From contig PKRC01000001.1 of NCBI GenBank assembly GCA_017577715.1, forward strand, positions 186,001 to 250,000: a stretch of 64,000 nucleotides of DNA. The letters are read 5' to 3'. A model generated the notes under the pieces. The model saw only the letters and a program-made list of their open reading frames with translations. It did not search any database and was not told where the DNA came from. A program made the translations under genes and the position numbers. The stretch comes from Clostridia bacterium (GTDB lineage: Bacteria > Bacillota > Clostridia > Caldicoprobacterales > Caldicoprobacteraceae). Shown piece after piece: positions 8,658 through 18,100 of this stretch. The stretch's first letter is position 1. The number at the start of each line of letters is the position of its first letter.

Positions 8658-9224
8658 ATGAATCCCAGTATAAAAGAAGTGCATGATCAGGCCAGTTCAA
8701 AGATGGCCAAATCGGTGGAGGTGCTAAAAAAGGAACTGGTAGGGATACGAGCAGGTCGAGCCAATCCAAAGCTGTTGGAGCGCATAGTAGTGGATTATTA
8801 TGGCGTACCTACTCCTATCACGCAGCTGGGAAATATCTCGGTACCTGAGCCACGAATGCTGGTCATATCCCTTTGGGATACCAAGATGATCCCTGCAGTG
8901 GAAAAGGAGATATTGAAGTCGGATTTGGGAGTTACGCCCAGCAACGACGGTAAGGTTATACGCCTTATCTTCCCTGAACTCACCGAGGAACGCAGAAAGG
9001 AATTAGTAAAGCTAGTTAGAAAGTATGGAGAAGAGGCAAAAGTAGCAGTGCGGTCGGTAAGGCGCGAGGCAAATGAACAGCTCAAAAAGATGAAGAAGAA
9101 CGCCGAGATAAGCGAAGACGATTTAAAGAGCGGAGAGGAAATGATTCAGAAGTTGACCGATCAATACGTAAAGAAGATCGACGATATAGTCAAAGAGAAG
9201 GAACAGGAAATCATGGAGGTATAG
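8658..9224 (+). CDS. frr: Ribosome recycling factor
   Basis: RRF splits post-termination ribosomes together with EF-G. 188 residues, slightly longer than the usual 185. The core VGIRAGRANPKLLERIVVDYYGVPTPITQ and RRELVK-type helices are present, with a long three-helix bundle. Start ATG lies 8 bp after AAGGAGG. The TAG stop directly touches the start of the PASTA-like gene. Confidence 0.97.
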   Translation: MNPSIKEVHDQASSKMAKSVEVLKKELVGIRAGRANPKLLERIVVDYYGVPTPITQLGNISVPEPRMLVISLWDTKMIPAVEKEILKSDLGVTPSNDGKVIRLIFPELTEERRKELVKLVRKYGEEAKVAVRSVRREANEQLKKMKKNAEISEDDLKSGEEMIQKLTDQYVKKIDDIVKEKEQEIMEV

Positions 9225-9485
9225 ATGGAAATACCTGATTTGGTGGGTTTAAGGCTTCAAGATGCGCTTCAGGTTTTGAAAGATTGCGGCCTTTATGTTA
9301 ATGCCAGGATAGTGAAGTATTTCCCCCCGGGCTCAAAGGATCTTAAACAAGATTATGGCTTTGAAGAGAGGGTTATACGCCAAAGAATCGTGGGTGACGG
9401 GCAGATAGAACTAATCGTTTCCTCTTTTAGATACCGCCCCCCTGAGTTTGAATCATATAAGCTCACACATGGGGAGGAAGAATAA
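9225..9485 (+). CDS. Small stand-alone PASTA-like domain protein
   Basis: 86-residue protein made of a single PASTA-like unit: IPDLVGLRLQDALQVLKDCGL, then a VIRQRIVGDGQIELIVS end that matches the closing strand of PASTA repeats. There is no signal peptide or membrane helix, so it appears cytoplasmic, unlike PASTA domains of PrkC kinases and penicillin-binding proteins. Its start follows the frr stop with no gap and uppS begins 8 bp later, so it is part of this operon. Function unknown; the domain assignment is from pattern only. Confidence 0.75.
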   Translation: MEIPDLVGLRLQDALQVLKDCGLYVNARIVKYFPPGSKDLKQDYGFEERVIRQRIVGDGQIELIVSSFRYRPPEFESYKLTHGEEE

Positions 9486-9492
9486 ACGCTAA

Positions 9493-10284
9493 ATGTTTAT
9501 CGGCAAAAAAGATGTCAATAAAGCGGAATTGCTTGCTTTGATGGAACAGGTAAAAAGCAAGCCACTGCCGCAGCATGTGGCCATAATCATGGATGGCAAT
9601 GGTAGATGGGCTACCAAGAGGGGGCTTCCGCGAGTGGCCGGCCATAGACAGGGAGTGGAGGCTCTTAGAGAAGTAATAAAGACCAGCGACGAGCTGGGGA
9701 TAAAGTATTTAACCCTGTATGCATTTTCAACCGAAAACTGGAAAAGGCCCGCAACCGAAGTGGATGCTTTGATGTCGTTGCTGGTGGAGTATTTGAGAAA
9801 GGAAATCCAAGAGCTCAATTCTAATAACGTCAAAATTTCGGTTTTGGGGCATGTAGAAGCCTTTCCGCCTATTGCTCAAAGGGAAATTGCTAACGCGGTG
9901 GAGATTACAAAGAACAATACTGGGTTGAACGTGAATATAGCCTTAAACTACGGCGGAAGGGCCGAGATCGTGCGTGCGGCCAAAGCCATAGCCAGGGATG
10001 TGCTGGATAAAAAGATTTCCTTGGATGATATTGACGAAAGGCTTTTTAGCAGGTATTTGTATACTGCAGGTATTCCCGATCCTGACCTATTGATCCGAAC
10101 CAGCGGAGAATTTAGGCTTAGCAATTTTTTGCTGTATCAGATCGCGTATACCGAATTGGTGTTTACTGATTCCGATGTTCTATGGCCAGATTTCGATAAA
10201 AGAGCCTACCTGGAAGCCATTATGGAGTACCAGAGGCGTCAGCGGCGGTATGGTGGCCTCATAGCAGATGAAGGGACGGTTTAG
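9493..10284 (+). CDS. uppS: Undecaprenyl diphosphate synthase
   Basis: cis-Prenyltransferase that extends farnesyl-PP with isopentenyl-PP to C55-PP, the wall-polymer carrier. 263 residues, with IIMDGNGRWA, the TLYAFSTENWKRP segment and the C-terminal RTSGEFRLSNFLLYQ block. The ATG lies after GGGAGGAAG at long spacing (about 11 bp). cdsA begins 2 bp after the stop; dxr and ispG nearby supply the precursor pathway. Confidence 0.97.
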   Translation: MFIGKKDVNKAELLALMEQVKSKPLPQHVAIIMDGNGRWATKRGLPRVAGHRQGVEALREVIKTSDELGIKYLTLYAFSTENWKRPATEVDALMSLLVEYLRKEIQELNSNNVKISVLGHVEAFPPIAQREIANAVEITKNNTGLNVNIALNYGGRAEIVRAAKAIARDVLDKKISLDDIDERLFSRYLYTAGIPDPDLLIRTSGEFRLSNFLLYQIAYTELVFTDSDVLWPDFDKRAYLEAIMEYQRRQRRYGGLIADEGTV

Positions 10285-10286
10285 AA

Positions 10287-11096
10287 ATGTTGTTAGTAAG
10301 GATAGCAAGCGCTGCAATAGGCATCGTATATTTAATATTTGCTTTTTATATGGGAGGCTGGGTTTTTGACCTATCGGTATTGGCCGTGACGTTGATCGCT
10401 GTGTACGAGTTCTATACCGCTGTACGCCATCGGGGATACAATCCTCTTCCATGGGTGGGCTATTTGTTTATTTTTTGGCTGTTTTGCTGTATTGTATTAA
10501 ATTTAAGGTATTTTCATGCTATTTTGTTGTCTACCCTTTTGGCTGCCTTTTTTTGTTTATTCCTTACTGTGGTATCCCAGCGCTGCAATTTATTGGACGC
10601 TTGCTTGACGGTTTTCGGAATTGTATATCCCGGCATGGCTTTCATGTCGTTGGTTTTATTATATGATGCTGAAATATACGGTAAATACCTGCTGATATTT
10701 ACGCTGATTGTCACATGGGCTACCGACACTTTTGCCTATTTTATCGGGCTTGGGCTGGGAAAAAACAAGCTGTGTCCTAGGATTAGTCCTAAAAAGACGG
10801 TGGAGGGGAGCATAGGAGGCGTCCTGGGAAGCCTAATAGCAGGCATTGTGGTGGGGATGGTTTTTAACCGTTTTTATGAGCTTGATATAGGGTATATTCA
10901 TTATATAGTCATCAGCCTGCTTTGCGGTATAACGTCGCAAATGGGAGATCTTTCAGCCTCTAGCATCAAGAGGTTTTGCAATATAAAGGATTTTGGGCGT
11001 ATCTTGCCCGGGCATGGAGGGATGCTGGACCGCTTTGACAGCATTTTATTTACCGTCCCGGTTGTATACTCCTATTATCTTCTGTTTTTGAGCTAA
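10287..11096 (+). CDS. cdsA: Phosphatidate cytidylyltransferase
   Basis: Makes CDP-diacylglycerol from phosphatidate and CTP. 269 residues, multi-spanning membrane protein. The signature is SPKKTVEGSIGG and the C-terminal KDFGRILPGHGGMLDRFDS. Located between uppS and dxr as in most Firmicutes. No irregularity seen. Confidence 0.96.
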   Translation: MLLVRIASAAIGIVYLIFAFYMGGWVFDLSVLAVTLIAVYEFYTAVRHRGYNPLPWVGYLFIFWLFCCIVLNLRYFHAILLSTLLAAFFCLFLTVVSQRCNLLDACLTVFGIVYPGMAFMSLVLLYDAEIYGKYLLIFTLIVTWATDTFAYFIGLGLGKNKLCPRISPKKTVEGSIGGVLGSLIAGIVVGMVFNRFYELDIGYIHYIVISLLCGITSQMGDLSASSIKRFCNIKDFGRILPGHGGMLDRFDSILFTVPVVYSYYLLFLS

Positions 11097-11171
11097 ATTG
11101 CCTATATTTACATAATACATGGCCTTGTGACCAATCTTAAAGTACAGGAAGAGGGTATGCGGAGGTTAACG

Positions 11172-12311
11172 ATGAAGAAGAGGATAGCGATACTGGGGTC
11201 GACCGGCTCTATAGGCCGGCAAGCTCTGGATGTAATAAGTCAATATGCTGATAATTTCCAGGTGGTTGCTTTAGCCACCAACCGAAATATTGAGCTGCTG
11301 GCGCAGCAGGTGGAGGCCTTTCGCCCCGCGTATGTTGGAATAGTGGATGCTGAAAGGGCAGAAGAGTTTAAAAATTATGGTTTAACCGACTTTGAGCTCA
11401 TATCGGGCAAAGATTGCCTGGTTAAACTGGCCACGCTGTCCGAGGTCGATTTAGTTCTGGTAGCAGTGGTGGGAATCGCGGGGCTTGAGCCCACCATAGC
11501 AGCTCTGAAAGCTGGTAAGAACGTTGCCCTGGCAAACAAGGAGTCGCTGGTGGCCGGGGGACATCTGGTGATGGAAGCCGCTAGAAATTCGGGGAGCAAG
11601 GTCTTACCCGTAGACAGCGAGCATTCAGCCATATTTCAGTGCCTGGCCGGCTGTAACGACCCATCCAGGGTAAACAGGATATATCTTACAGCTTCGGGAG
11701 GGCCCTTTAGAAATTATACAAGGGATGAGCTGCGGTATGTTACCGTCGAGGAGGCATTGAATCACCCTACCTGGAAGATGGGTAAAAAGGTGACCATAGA
11801 CAGCGCTACTTTGATGAACAAAGGGCTTGAGGTCATAGAGGCGCATTGGCTGTTTAACTTATCCATGGATCAGATTCAAGTGGTAATCCACCCTCAGAGC
11901 ATTGTGCATTCGATGGTGGAATACATCGATGGCAGCATAATAGCCCATATGGCCCGCACTGACATGCGGCTACCCATACTATATGCCTTATCTTGGCCTG
12001 AACGCATAAGGTCAGACATTGGTAGTTTAGACCTTACTGCCATGGAACCTCTTACTTTCGAGATGCCCGATTTTGAGAGGTTCCCATGCCTAGCGCTGGC
12101 CTATAAAGCGTTGGAGATAGGGGGTACTATGCCTGCAGTGTTGAACGCTGCCGATGAGGTGGCGGTAGAGAAATTCTTAAAAGGTGAAATTTCTTTTATG
12201 GAAATTCCCATAATGATAGAGCAAGCAATGAAATCCCATAAGGCCATTCAAGATCCCGATCTCAATACCATATTGAGGGTGGACCATAGCATACGCAGAC
12301 AATTGATGTAA
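11172..12311 (+). CDS. dxr: 1-deoxy-D-xylulose 5-phosphate reductoisomerase
   Basis: Second enzyme of the MEP isoprenoid pathway, NADPH- and metal-dependent. 379 residues from the ATG at 11172, which has GGAGGT 5 bp upstream; an in-frame GTG 45 bp upstream is not supported. RIAILGSTGSIGRQALD is the NADPH site. LPVDSEHSAIFQCL holds acidic metal ligands, and KMGKKVTIDSATLMNKGLE is the substrate loop. rseP and ispG follow. Confidence 0.97.
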   Translation: MKKRIAILGSTGSIGRQALDVISQYADNFQVVALATNRNIELLAQQVEAFRPAYVGIVDAERAEEFKNYGLTDFELISGKDCLVKLATLSEVDLVLVAVVGIAGLEPTIAALKAGKNVALANKESLVAGGHLVMEAARNSGSKVLPVDSEHSAIFQCLAGCNDPSRVNRIYLTASGGPFRNYTRDELRYVTVEEALNHPTWKMGKKVTIDSATLMNKGLEVIEAHWLFNLSMDQIQVVIHPQSIVHSMVEYIDGSIIAHMARTDMRLPILYALSWPERIRSDIGSLDLTAMEPLTFEMPDFERFPCLALAYKALEIGGTMPAVLNAADEVAVEKFLKGEISFMEIPIMIEQAMKSHKAIQDPDLNTILRVDHSIRRQLM

Positions 12312-12327
12312 AAAGGTAGGTGAGGAT

Positions 12328-13353
12328 ATGTTAACGATATTGGTTGCTTTGATCTTTTTAAGCCTTCTCGTAATGGTCCACGAAGTGGGTCATTTTTTGG
12401 CTGGACGATTTGTAGGCATACATCCCGAAGAATTTTCCATTGGTATGGGCCCAAAGCTGTTGGGCTTTTCCAGAAAGGGCACCCGATTTTCGGTGAGGGC
12501 TTTGCCCATAGGCGGTTATGTAAAATTCCTTGGCGAAGATGAGAAGTCGGATGATGAAAGGGCTTTCAGCAATGCCAGCGTATGGAAGCGCATGGCGGTT
12601 ATAGTGGCTGGGCCGACAATGAATATATTGCTGGCAGTGGTGCTCCTTGCGGCGTTTTATATGGGCTACGGGGTATACGAGGAGGTACCCGAGATTTTGG
12701 AAGTGGTAGAGAACAGCCCGGCCGAGAGGGCGGGGCTCCTTCCTGGCGACAGCATCATAAAAGTGGATGATATATCGGTGGAGGGCATGGAGGCCCGGGA
12801 GGCCGTTGAGACCATCCGCAATGCAATAAGGCAAAAGGGCAGCAATGAGCTGAAAATAGTGGTGCGCAGAAATGGGAAAGATATAAACATAAAGGTGGTA
12901 CCTGAATACAACGAAGAAAGCGATTCATATGTGATAGGAATAGTATTTGGGCGCATTAGGCGTTACGGCCTGATACAGGCTACGGGCATGGCCTTTAATA
13001 GTGTAGGGAAACTGACGCTCATGATGGTAGATGCACTTAGAGGCCTAATATTTAAGGGCCAGGGATTAAATGAAGTTATGGGCCCCGTAGGCATAGTAAG
13101 CGAGATAGGCAAGGCCGTTGAAGCCGGGATGCAGCAGCTTTTGCTCTTGGCGGTAATGATATCCCTGAATTTGGGGATTATAAATCTGATTCCCTTTCCT
13201 GCCCTGGATGGAGGGCGAATTGCTCTGCTTTTGGTCGAAGGGGTAAGGGGCAAACCCCTCGAACCCGAGAAAGAAGGGTTTATCCATTTCATAGGGTTTG
13301 TGGTGCTCATACTTCTCATGGTATTGGTTACCTATCATGACATAACTAGATAG
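12328..13353 (+). CDS. rseP: RIP metalloprotease RseP (site-2 protease)
   Basis: Intramembrane zinc protease that cleaves anti-sigma factors or other membrane substrates. 341 residues: HEVGH in the first helix (MVHEVGHFLAG), one central PDZ domain (about residues 120-195), and the second zinc motif NLIPFPALDGGRI. Bacillus calls it rasP. It sits between dxr and ispG in the usual order. Confidence 0.96.
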   Translation: MLTILVALIFLSLLVMVHEVGHFLAGRFVGIHPEEFSIGMGPKLLGFSRKGTRFSVRALPIGGYVKFLGEDEKSDDERAFSNASVWKRMAVIVAGPTMNILLAVVLLAAFYMGYGVYEEVPEILEVVENSPAERAGLLPGDSIIKVDDISVEGMEAREAVETIRNAIRQKGSNELKIVVRRNGKDINIKVVPEYNEESDSYVIGIVFGRIRRYGLIQATGMAFNSVGKLTLMMVDALRGLIFKGQGLNEVMGPVGIVSEIGKAVEAGMQQLLLLAVMISLNLGIINLIPFPALDGGRIALLLVEGVRGKPLEPEKEGFIHFIGFVVLILLMVLVTYHDITR

Positions 13354-13381
13354 GAAATGCAGTTTTGGCGGTGAAAGGTTT

Positions 13382-14455
13382 ATGGAAAGGCGTAAGACCA
13401 GGAAAGTGAAGGTGGGAAAGATTGAGATAGGGGGGGATGCCCCCATTTCGGTGCAGTCCATGACCAATACCGATACCAGGGACGTGGATGCCACCATAAA
13501 GCAGGTGCTGGAGCTGGAAGCGGCCGGATGCGACATAGTGAGGCTGGCCGTGTTTGACGAGGCGTGTGCCAATACCATCCAAGAGATCAAGAAGGTTACC
13601 GATATCCCTCTGGTTGCCGACATACATTTTGACTACCGTCTGGCCCTTGCTGCCATAGAAAAAGGCGTTGATAAGTTGAGGATCAATCCGGGCAATATAG
13701 GTGGCTATGCAGAGGTGCAGAAAGTGGTTTCGGCCGCCAAGGAAAGGGAGATACCTATACGGATTGGCGTAAATTCCGGGTCATTGAAGAAGGAAATACT
13801 ATACAAATATGGAAATACGCCGCAAGCCATGGTGGAAAGCGCTCTGGAGCATGTGTCCATACTGGAAAAGCTGGGATACGAGAATATCGTCATTTCCCTC
13901 AAGGCCACCAGCGTCATGAAGACCATAGAGGCTTACCGCCTTATGAGCCAGCGGGTGGATTATCCTCTGCACCTGGGAGTTACGGAGGCCGGAACCTCCT
14001 TCTCTGGGGCCATAAAGTCTGCCATCGGCATTGGCACCTTGCTGGCTGAGGGGATTGGAGATACTTTAAGGGTTTCACTCACAGCCCCGCCGGTTGAAGA
14101 GGTAAGGGTAGGGCGCGAGATACTCAAAGCCCTTGGTCTTAGGCCATATGGCGTCGAGATAATATCGTGCCCTACATGTGGAAGGTGCAATATAGATTTG
14201 ATGCATCTGGTACAAAAGCTACAGGAAGAGCTCAAAGGAGTCGATTATCCGCTTAAAGTGGCGGTGATGGGATGCGTGGTTAACGGTCCGGGCGAAGCGC
14301 GGGAGGCCGATATTGGAATTGCCGGAGGGAAGGGCAAGGTCGCCTTGTTCAGAAAAGGCGAGGTGGTAGGCACCGTTCCCGAGGACAAGGTTCTGGATGT
14401 GCTGATGTCCGAAATCCGCAACATGATAGGCAAGAAGGAGAATGGCGCATCATGA
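13382..14455 (+). CDS. ispG: 4-hydroxy-3-methylbut-2-enyl diphosphate synthase
   Basis: Iron-sulfur enzyme of the MEP pathway (flavodoxin/ferredoxin type). 357 residues with a TIM-barrel part (APISVQSMTNTDTRDVDAT) and the 4Fe-4S part with Cys in ISCPTCGRCNIDL and GCVVNGPGEA. The TGA overlaps the ATG of the glycosyltransferase. With dxr it places two MEP steps in this operon. Confidence 0.97.
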   Translation: MERRKTRKVKVGKIEIGGDAPISVQSMTNTDTRDVDATIKQVLELEAAGCDIVRLAVFDEACANTIQEIKKVTDIPLVADIHFDYRLALAAIEKGVDKLRINPGNIGGYAEVQKVVSAAKEREIPIRIGVNSGSLKKEILYKYGNTPQAMVESALEHVSILEKLGYENIVISLKATSVMKTIEAYRLMSQRVDYPLHLGVTEAGTSFSGAIKSAIGIGTLLAEGIGDTLRVSLTAPPVEEVRVGREILKALGLRPYGVEIISCPTCGRCNIDLMHLVQKLQEELKGVDYPLKVAVMGCVVNGPGEAREADIGIAGGKGKVALFRKGEVVGTVPEDKVLDVLMSEIRNMIGKKENGAS

Positions 14456-15084
14456 GCGTATCGGCCATAATACCGGCATATAACGAGGAAAAGCATATAG
14501 GGCAGGTCCTTTATGCCGTCAAAAGGGTAGGCGAGATTGATGACATAGTGGTGGTAAGCGATGGCTCTACCGACAGGACGGCAGAGGTAGCATGTGGCTT
14601 TGATGGCGTAAGGGTGATTGAGCTGCCTCAAAATATGGGTAAGGGTTACGCCATGAAGGCAGGTCTGGATAACACTTCGGCTTCAATAGTACTGTTTTTG
14701 GATGCCGACCTGATAGGGTTGGAGCCCCATCATGTGCGCGCACTTCTCTTACCCGTATTTCACGGAGCTGCTGACATGGTCCTTGGGGTATTTTGCTCGG
14801 GAAGAGGAATGACCGACCTTGCCCAGAAGCTTACGCCATTCTTGACGGGACAAAGGGCTGTAAAGAGATGGGTACTTGATATGATAGGCGAAGAGGTGTG
14901 GAGCACGGGTTACGGCATAGAGATGGCATTGACCCGCTGTGCGCGCAAGTGGAATTTGAGAGTCATGGAGGTTCCTTTATACGGCGTAACCCATGTCATG
15001 AAGGAGGAAAAGATGGGCGCCATGCGCGGTATGGCCGAGCGCCTTAAGATGTACTGGGAGATTGCAAAGCAGCTGAGGATGTAA
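14452..15084 (+). CDS. Family 2 glycosyltransferase
   Basis: 210-residue GT-A fold enzyme. VSAIIPAYNEEKHIGQVL and VVSDGSTDRT bind the nucleotide sugar; LFLDADL supplies the DxD metal motif. There are no transmembrane helices. The start overlaps the ispG stop (ATGA), so it belongs to the isoprenoid operon; a polyprenyl-phosphate or glycerate acceptor is a reasonable guess, but the substrate cannot be read from sequence. Many Firmicutes have proS at this position instead. Confidence 0.85.
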   Translation: MSVSAIIPAYNEEKHIGQVLYAVKRVGEIDDIVVVSDGSTDRTAEVACGFDGVRVIELPQNMGKGYAMKAGLDNTSASIVLFLDADLIGLEPHHVRALLLPVFHGAADMVLGVFCSGRGMTDLAQKLTPFLTGQRAVKRWVLDMIGEEVWSTGYGIEMALTRCARKWNLRVMEVPLYGVTHVMKEEKMGAMRGMAERLKMYWEIAKQLRM

Positions 15085-15136
15085 GCTACCCAACATAAAA
15101 AATATAGAATTAAGGAACGCTTTAAGGGGGGAGTAT

Positions 15137-18100
15137 ATGGTCAACGACGGTGCAAAAGCGTTCCCGCTGGTAAAGATAGTGGATGATAGGTACTCTATGT
15201 GGCTTGATAATCTCAGCCTGATAAAGGCTGTGGTATATAAGAAACGGAGAAAATGGGACATATATGTAAGTGCACATTCCTTTGTGGAACCTGAGAAGAT
15301 ACGCCTGCTGGAACAACACATCAAAGAAAAGCTACCGGAGCTGGAACAGGTAAGGCTGAGGGTATTGTATCAGGACGGCGGCATAGAAATGCTCAGGCGC
15401 CATTTTTCTCATTTTTGGAAAGACATAGTCCAGTCTTTGAAGAGCGAGCTTCCTTCTTTGAACGGATGGTTGAACCATTGTACCCCTCAGCTTTCATCCG
15501 ATGGGCTCACGCTGCTGATAAACCACCCCGTAGCTTTGGAACTGTTTAAAATGAAGAAAGTAGACCAGCATATAAGCAAGTGGTTGCATGAGACCTTTAA
15601 CCAGCCCATAAAGGTGAGCATGCAGCTTATAGGGGATGAACCGCAATGGATGGATGAGGAGTATTTCGAGGAAAGGGAAAAAGAGGATTCCCTCTTGGCC
15701 CAAGAAGCGATTCAGATCAATGAGGCGCGGCCTAAACCTTCAGAAGGCAATGAAGGCAGTACATGCAATGAGGAATCCGTTATTCTGGGCAAGCCCATAA
15801 AGGATTCCCCCACACCCATATTCCAAATTCATGATGGCATTGAAGCGGTAGTCATCGAGGGCGAGGTTTTTGATATTGAAAAGAGGGAACTTAAAGGCGA
15901 GAAGATGCTGTTCTGCCTGGATGTTACCGATTATACCGATTCCATTACGGTAAAGGCATTCTGCCCCAAGGATAAGGCTTCAGATGTGGAAAATCGCATA
16001 CAGAATGGGTGCTGGGTACGGGTGAAGGGCAATTGTCGGTATGATCCGTTTCAGCGGGAAGATGTATTGCAGGCTAGCGATATCATGCTGGTTTCTCCCC
16101 ACCAAAGGCAGGATACCTATCCTGAAAAGAGGGTGGAGCTTCATCTGCATACCCAGATGAGCGCCATGGATGCTGTATCTTCTGCCACAGCATTGGTGCA
16201 GCGGGCTGCCCAGTGGGGCCATACGGCCATAGCCATCACCGACCATGGGGTGGTACAAGCGTTCCCAGAGGCCTATGAAGCCAGCCAGAAGTACGGCATA
16301 AAGGTAATATACGGCGTGGAAGCTTATCTCATTAACGATTGCAAGCCCATAGTTATTAAAGCCAACGATGAAGATTTTGATCAGCCATTTGTGGTGGTGG
16401 ACATAGAGACCACCGGCCTTAATCCTAAAAAGGACGAGATCACCGAGATCGGCGCTGTCAAGATAGTAGGCAGAAAGATTGTAGATACCTTTAGCTGTTT
16501 TGTCAATCCCGGAGTGCCCATCCCCCGTGATATTGTAAAGCTTACCGGCATTACCGATGAAATGGTAAAGGATGCGCCTGCCATTGAGGAGGTTTTACCA
16601 AGGCTGCTTGAATTCTTCGGCGATGCAGCTCTTGTGGCACATAATGCTCCTTTTGACCTGGGGTTTATAAAGGAGAAATGCAGGTACATAGGCGTAAGGA
16701 TAAACAATCCCATTATAGATACGCTGTCGCTGTCCAGGGAACTATTTAAGGATCTGAAGCGCCATAGCTTGGACGCTCTAGCCCAGTACCTTAAAATACC
16801 ACAGGAACGGCATCACAGGGCGCTGGATGACGCTAAAACGTTAGCCTATATACTGCTGCATATGCTCAACTTGCTGGAGGAAAAAGGAGCCAGCAAGCTG
16901 TGCCATATAAATACCTTGTTTAGCCAAACCCGCAATTTAAACAGCCTTGAAAATTATCACGCCGTCATACTTGCTCAGACTCAGGATGGGCTGATAAATC
17001 TCTACAGGCTCATCACCAAATCGCATTTGGATTATTTTTACCGCAGGCCCCGCATTCCAAAGAGCGTGCTGGCAAGCCATCGCGATGGGCTGATAGTAGG
17101 CTCTGGATGTGAAGCCGGGGAGCTCTATCAGGCAATATTGAAGGGGGCTTCCGATGAAGAGCTTAGGGATATAGCGCTTTTTTATGATTATCTTGAGATA
17201 CAGCCGCTGGGCAACAATGAGCATCTAATCCGCGAGGGCAAAGTGAAGGATCTAGATGCCTTAAAGGAGATCAACAGAAAGATAGTGGAGCTGGGCGAAA
17301 AGCTCAACAAGCCCGTGGTGGCAACGGGTGATGTGCATTTCCTTGACCCTCACGATGAATACTACAGGCGTATACTCATGAGCTGTCAGGGCTATGAGGA
17401 TGCTGAGCAGCAGGCGCCGCTGTATTTTAGGACTACCGATGAAATGCTCGATGAGTTTAAATACCTTGGAGAGGATAAGGCCAAGGAGGTCGTAATATAC
17501 GCTCCCAGGGCCATTGCCGATGGCATCGAAAACATAAAACCCATACCCGATGAGCTGTATACTCCCGAGATCCCTGGAGCAGAGGAAAATATCCGGGACC
17601 TGGCTATAAGCAATGCCAAAGCCATATATGGGGATCCTCTTCCTGCCATCGTGGAGCAACGCCTCAACAAGGAGTTAAATGCTATAATAAGCAATGGCTA
17701 TGCCGTGCTGTACTGGATTGCCCACAAGCTTGTAAAAAAATCTCTGGAGGATGGCTATCTGGTGGGTTCTCGAGGTTCGGTGGGTTCCTCCTTTGTTGCC
17801 ACTATGACTGGCATCACGGAGGTAAACCCCCTGCCGCCGCACTATGTGTGTCCCTCCTGCAAGCATTCGGACTTTGACGTGGATACCTCAAAATACGGTT
17901 GCGGGGTTGACCTGCCTGACAAGAATTGTCCGGTGTGCGGTACGCCTTATAGAAAAGACGGCTTTGACATTCCTTTTGAAGTGTTTTTGGGCTTCAATGG
18001 CGATAAGGTTCCCGATATTGACCTCAACTTTTCAGGGAAGTATCAGTCTACGGCGCACAAGTATGCTGAAGAGCTATTTGGGCGTGGAAACGTGTTTAGG

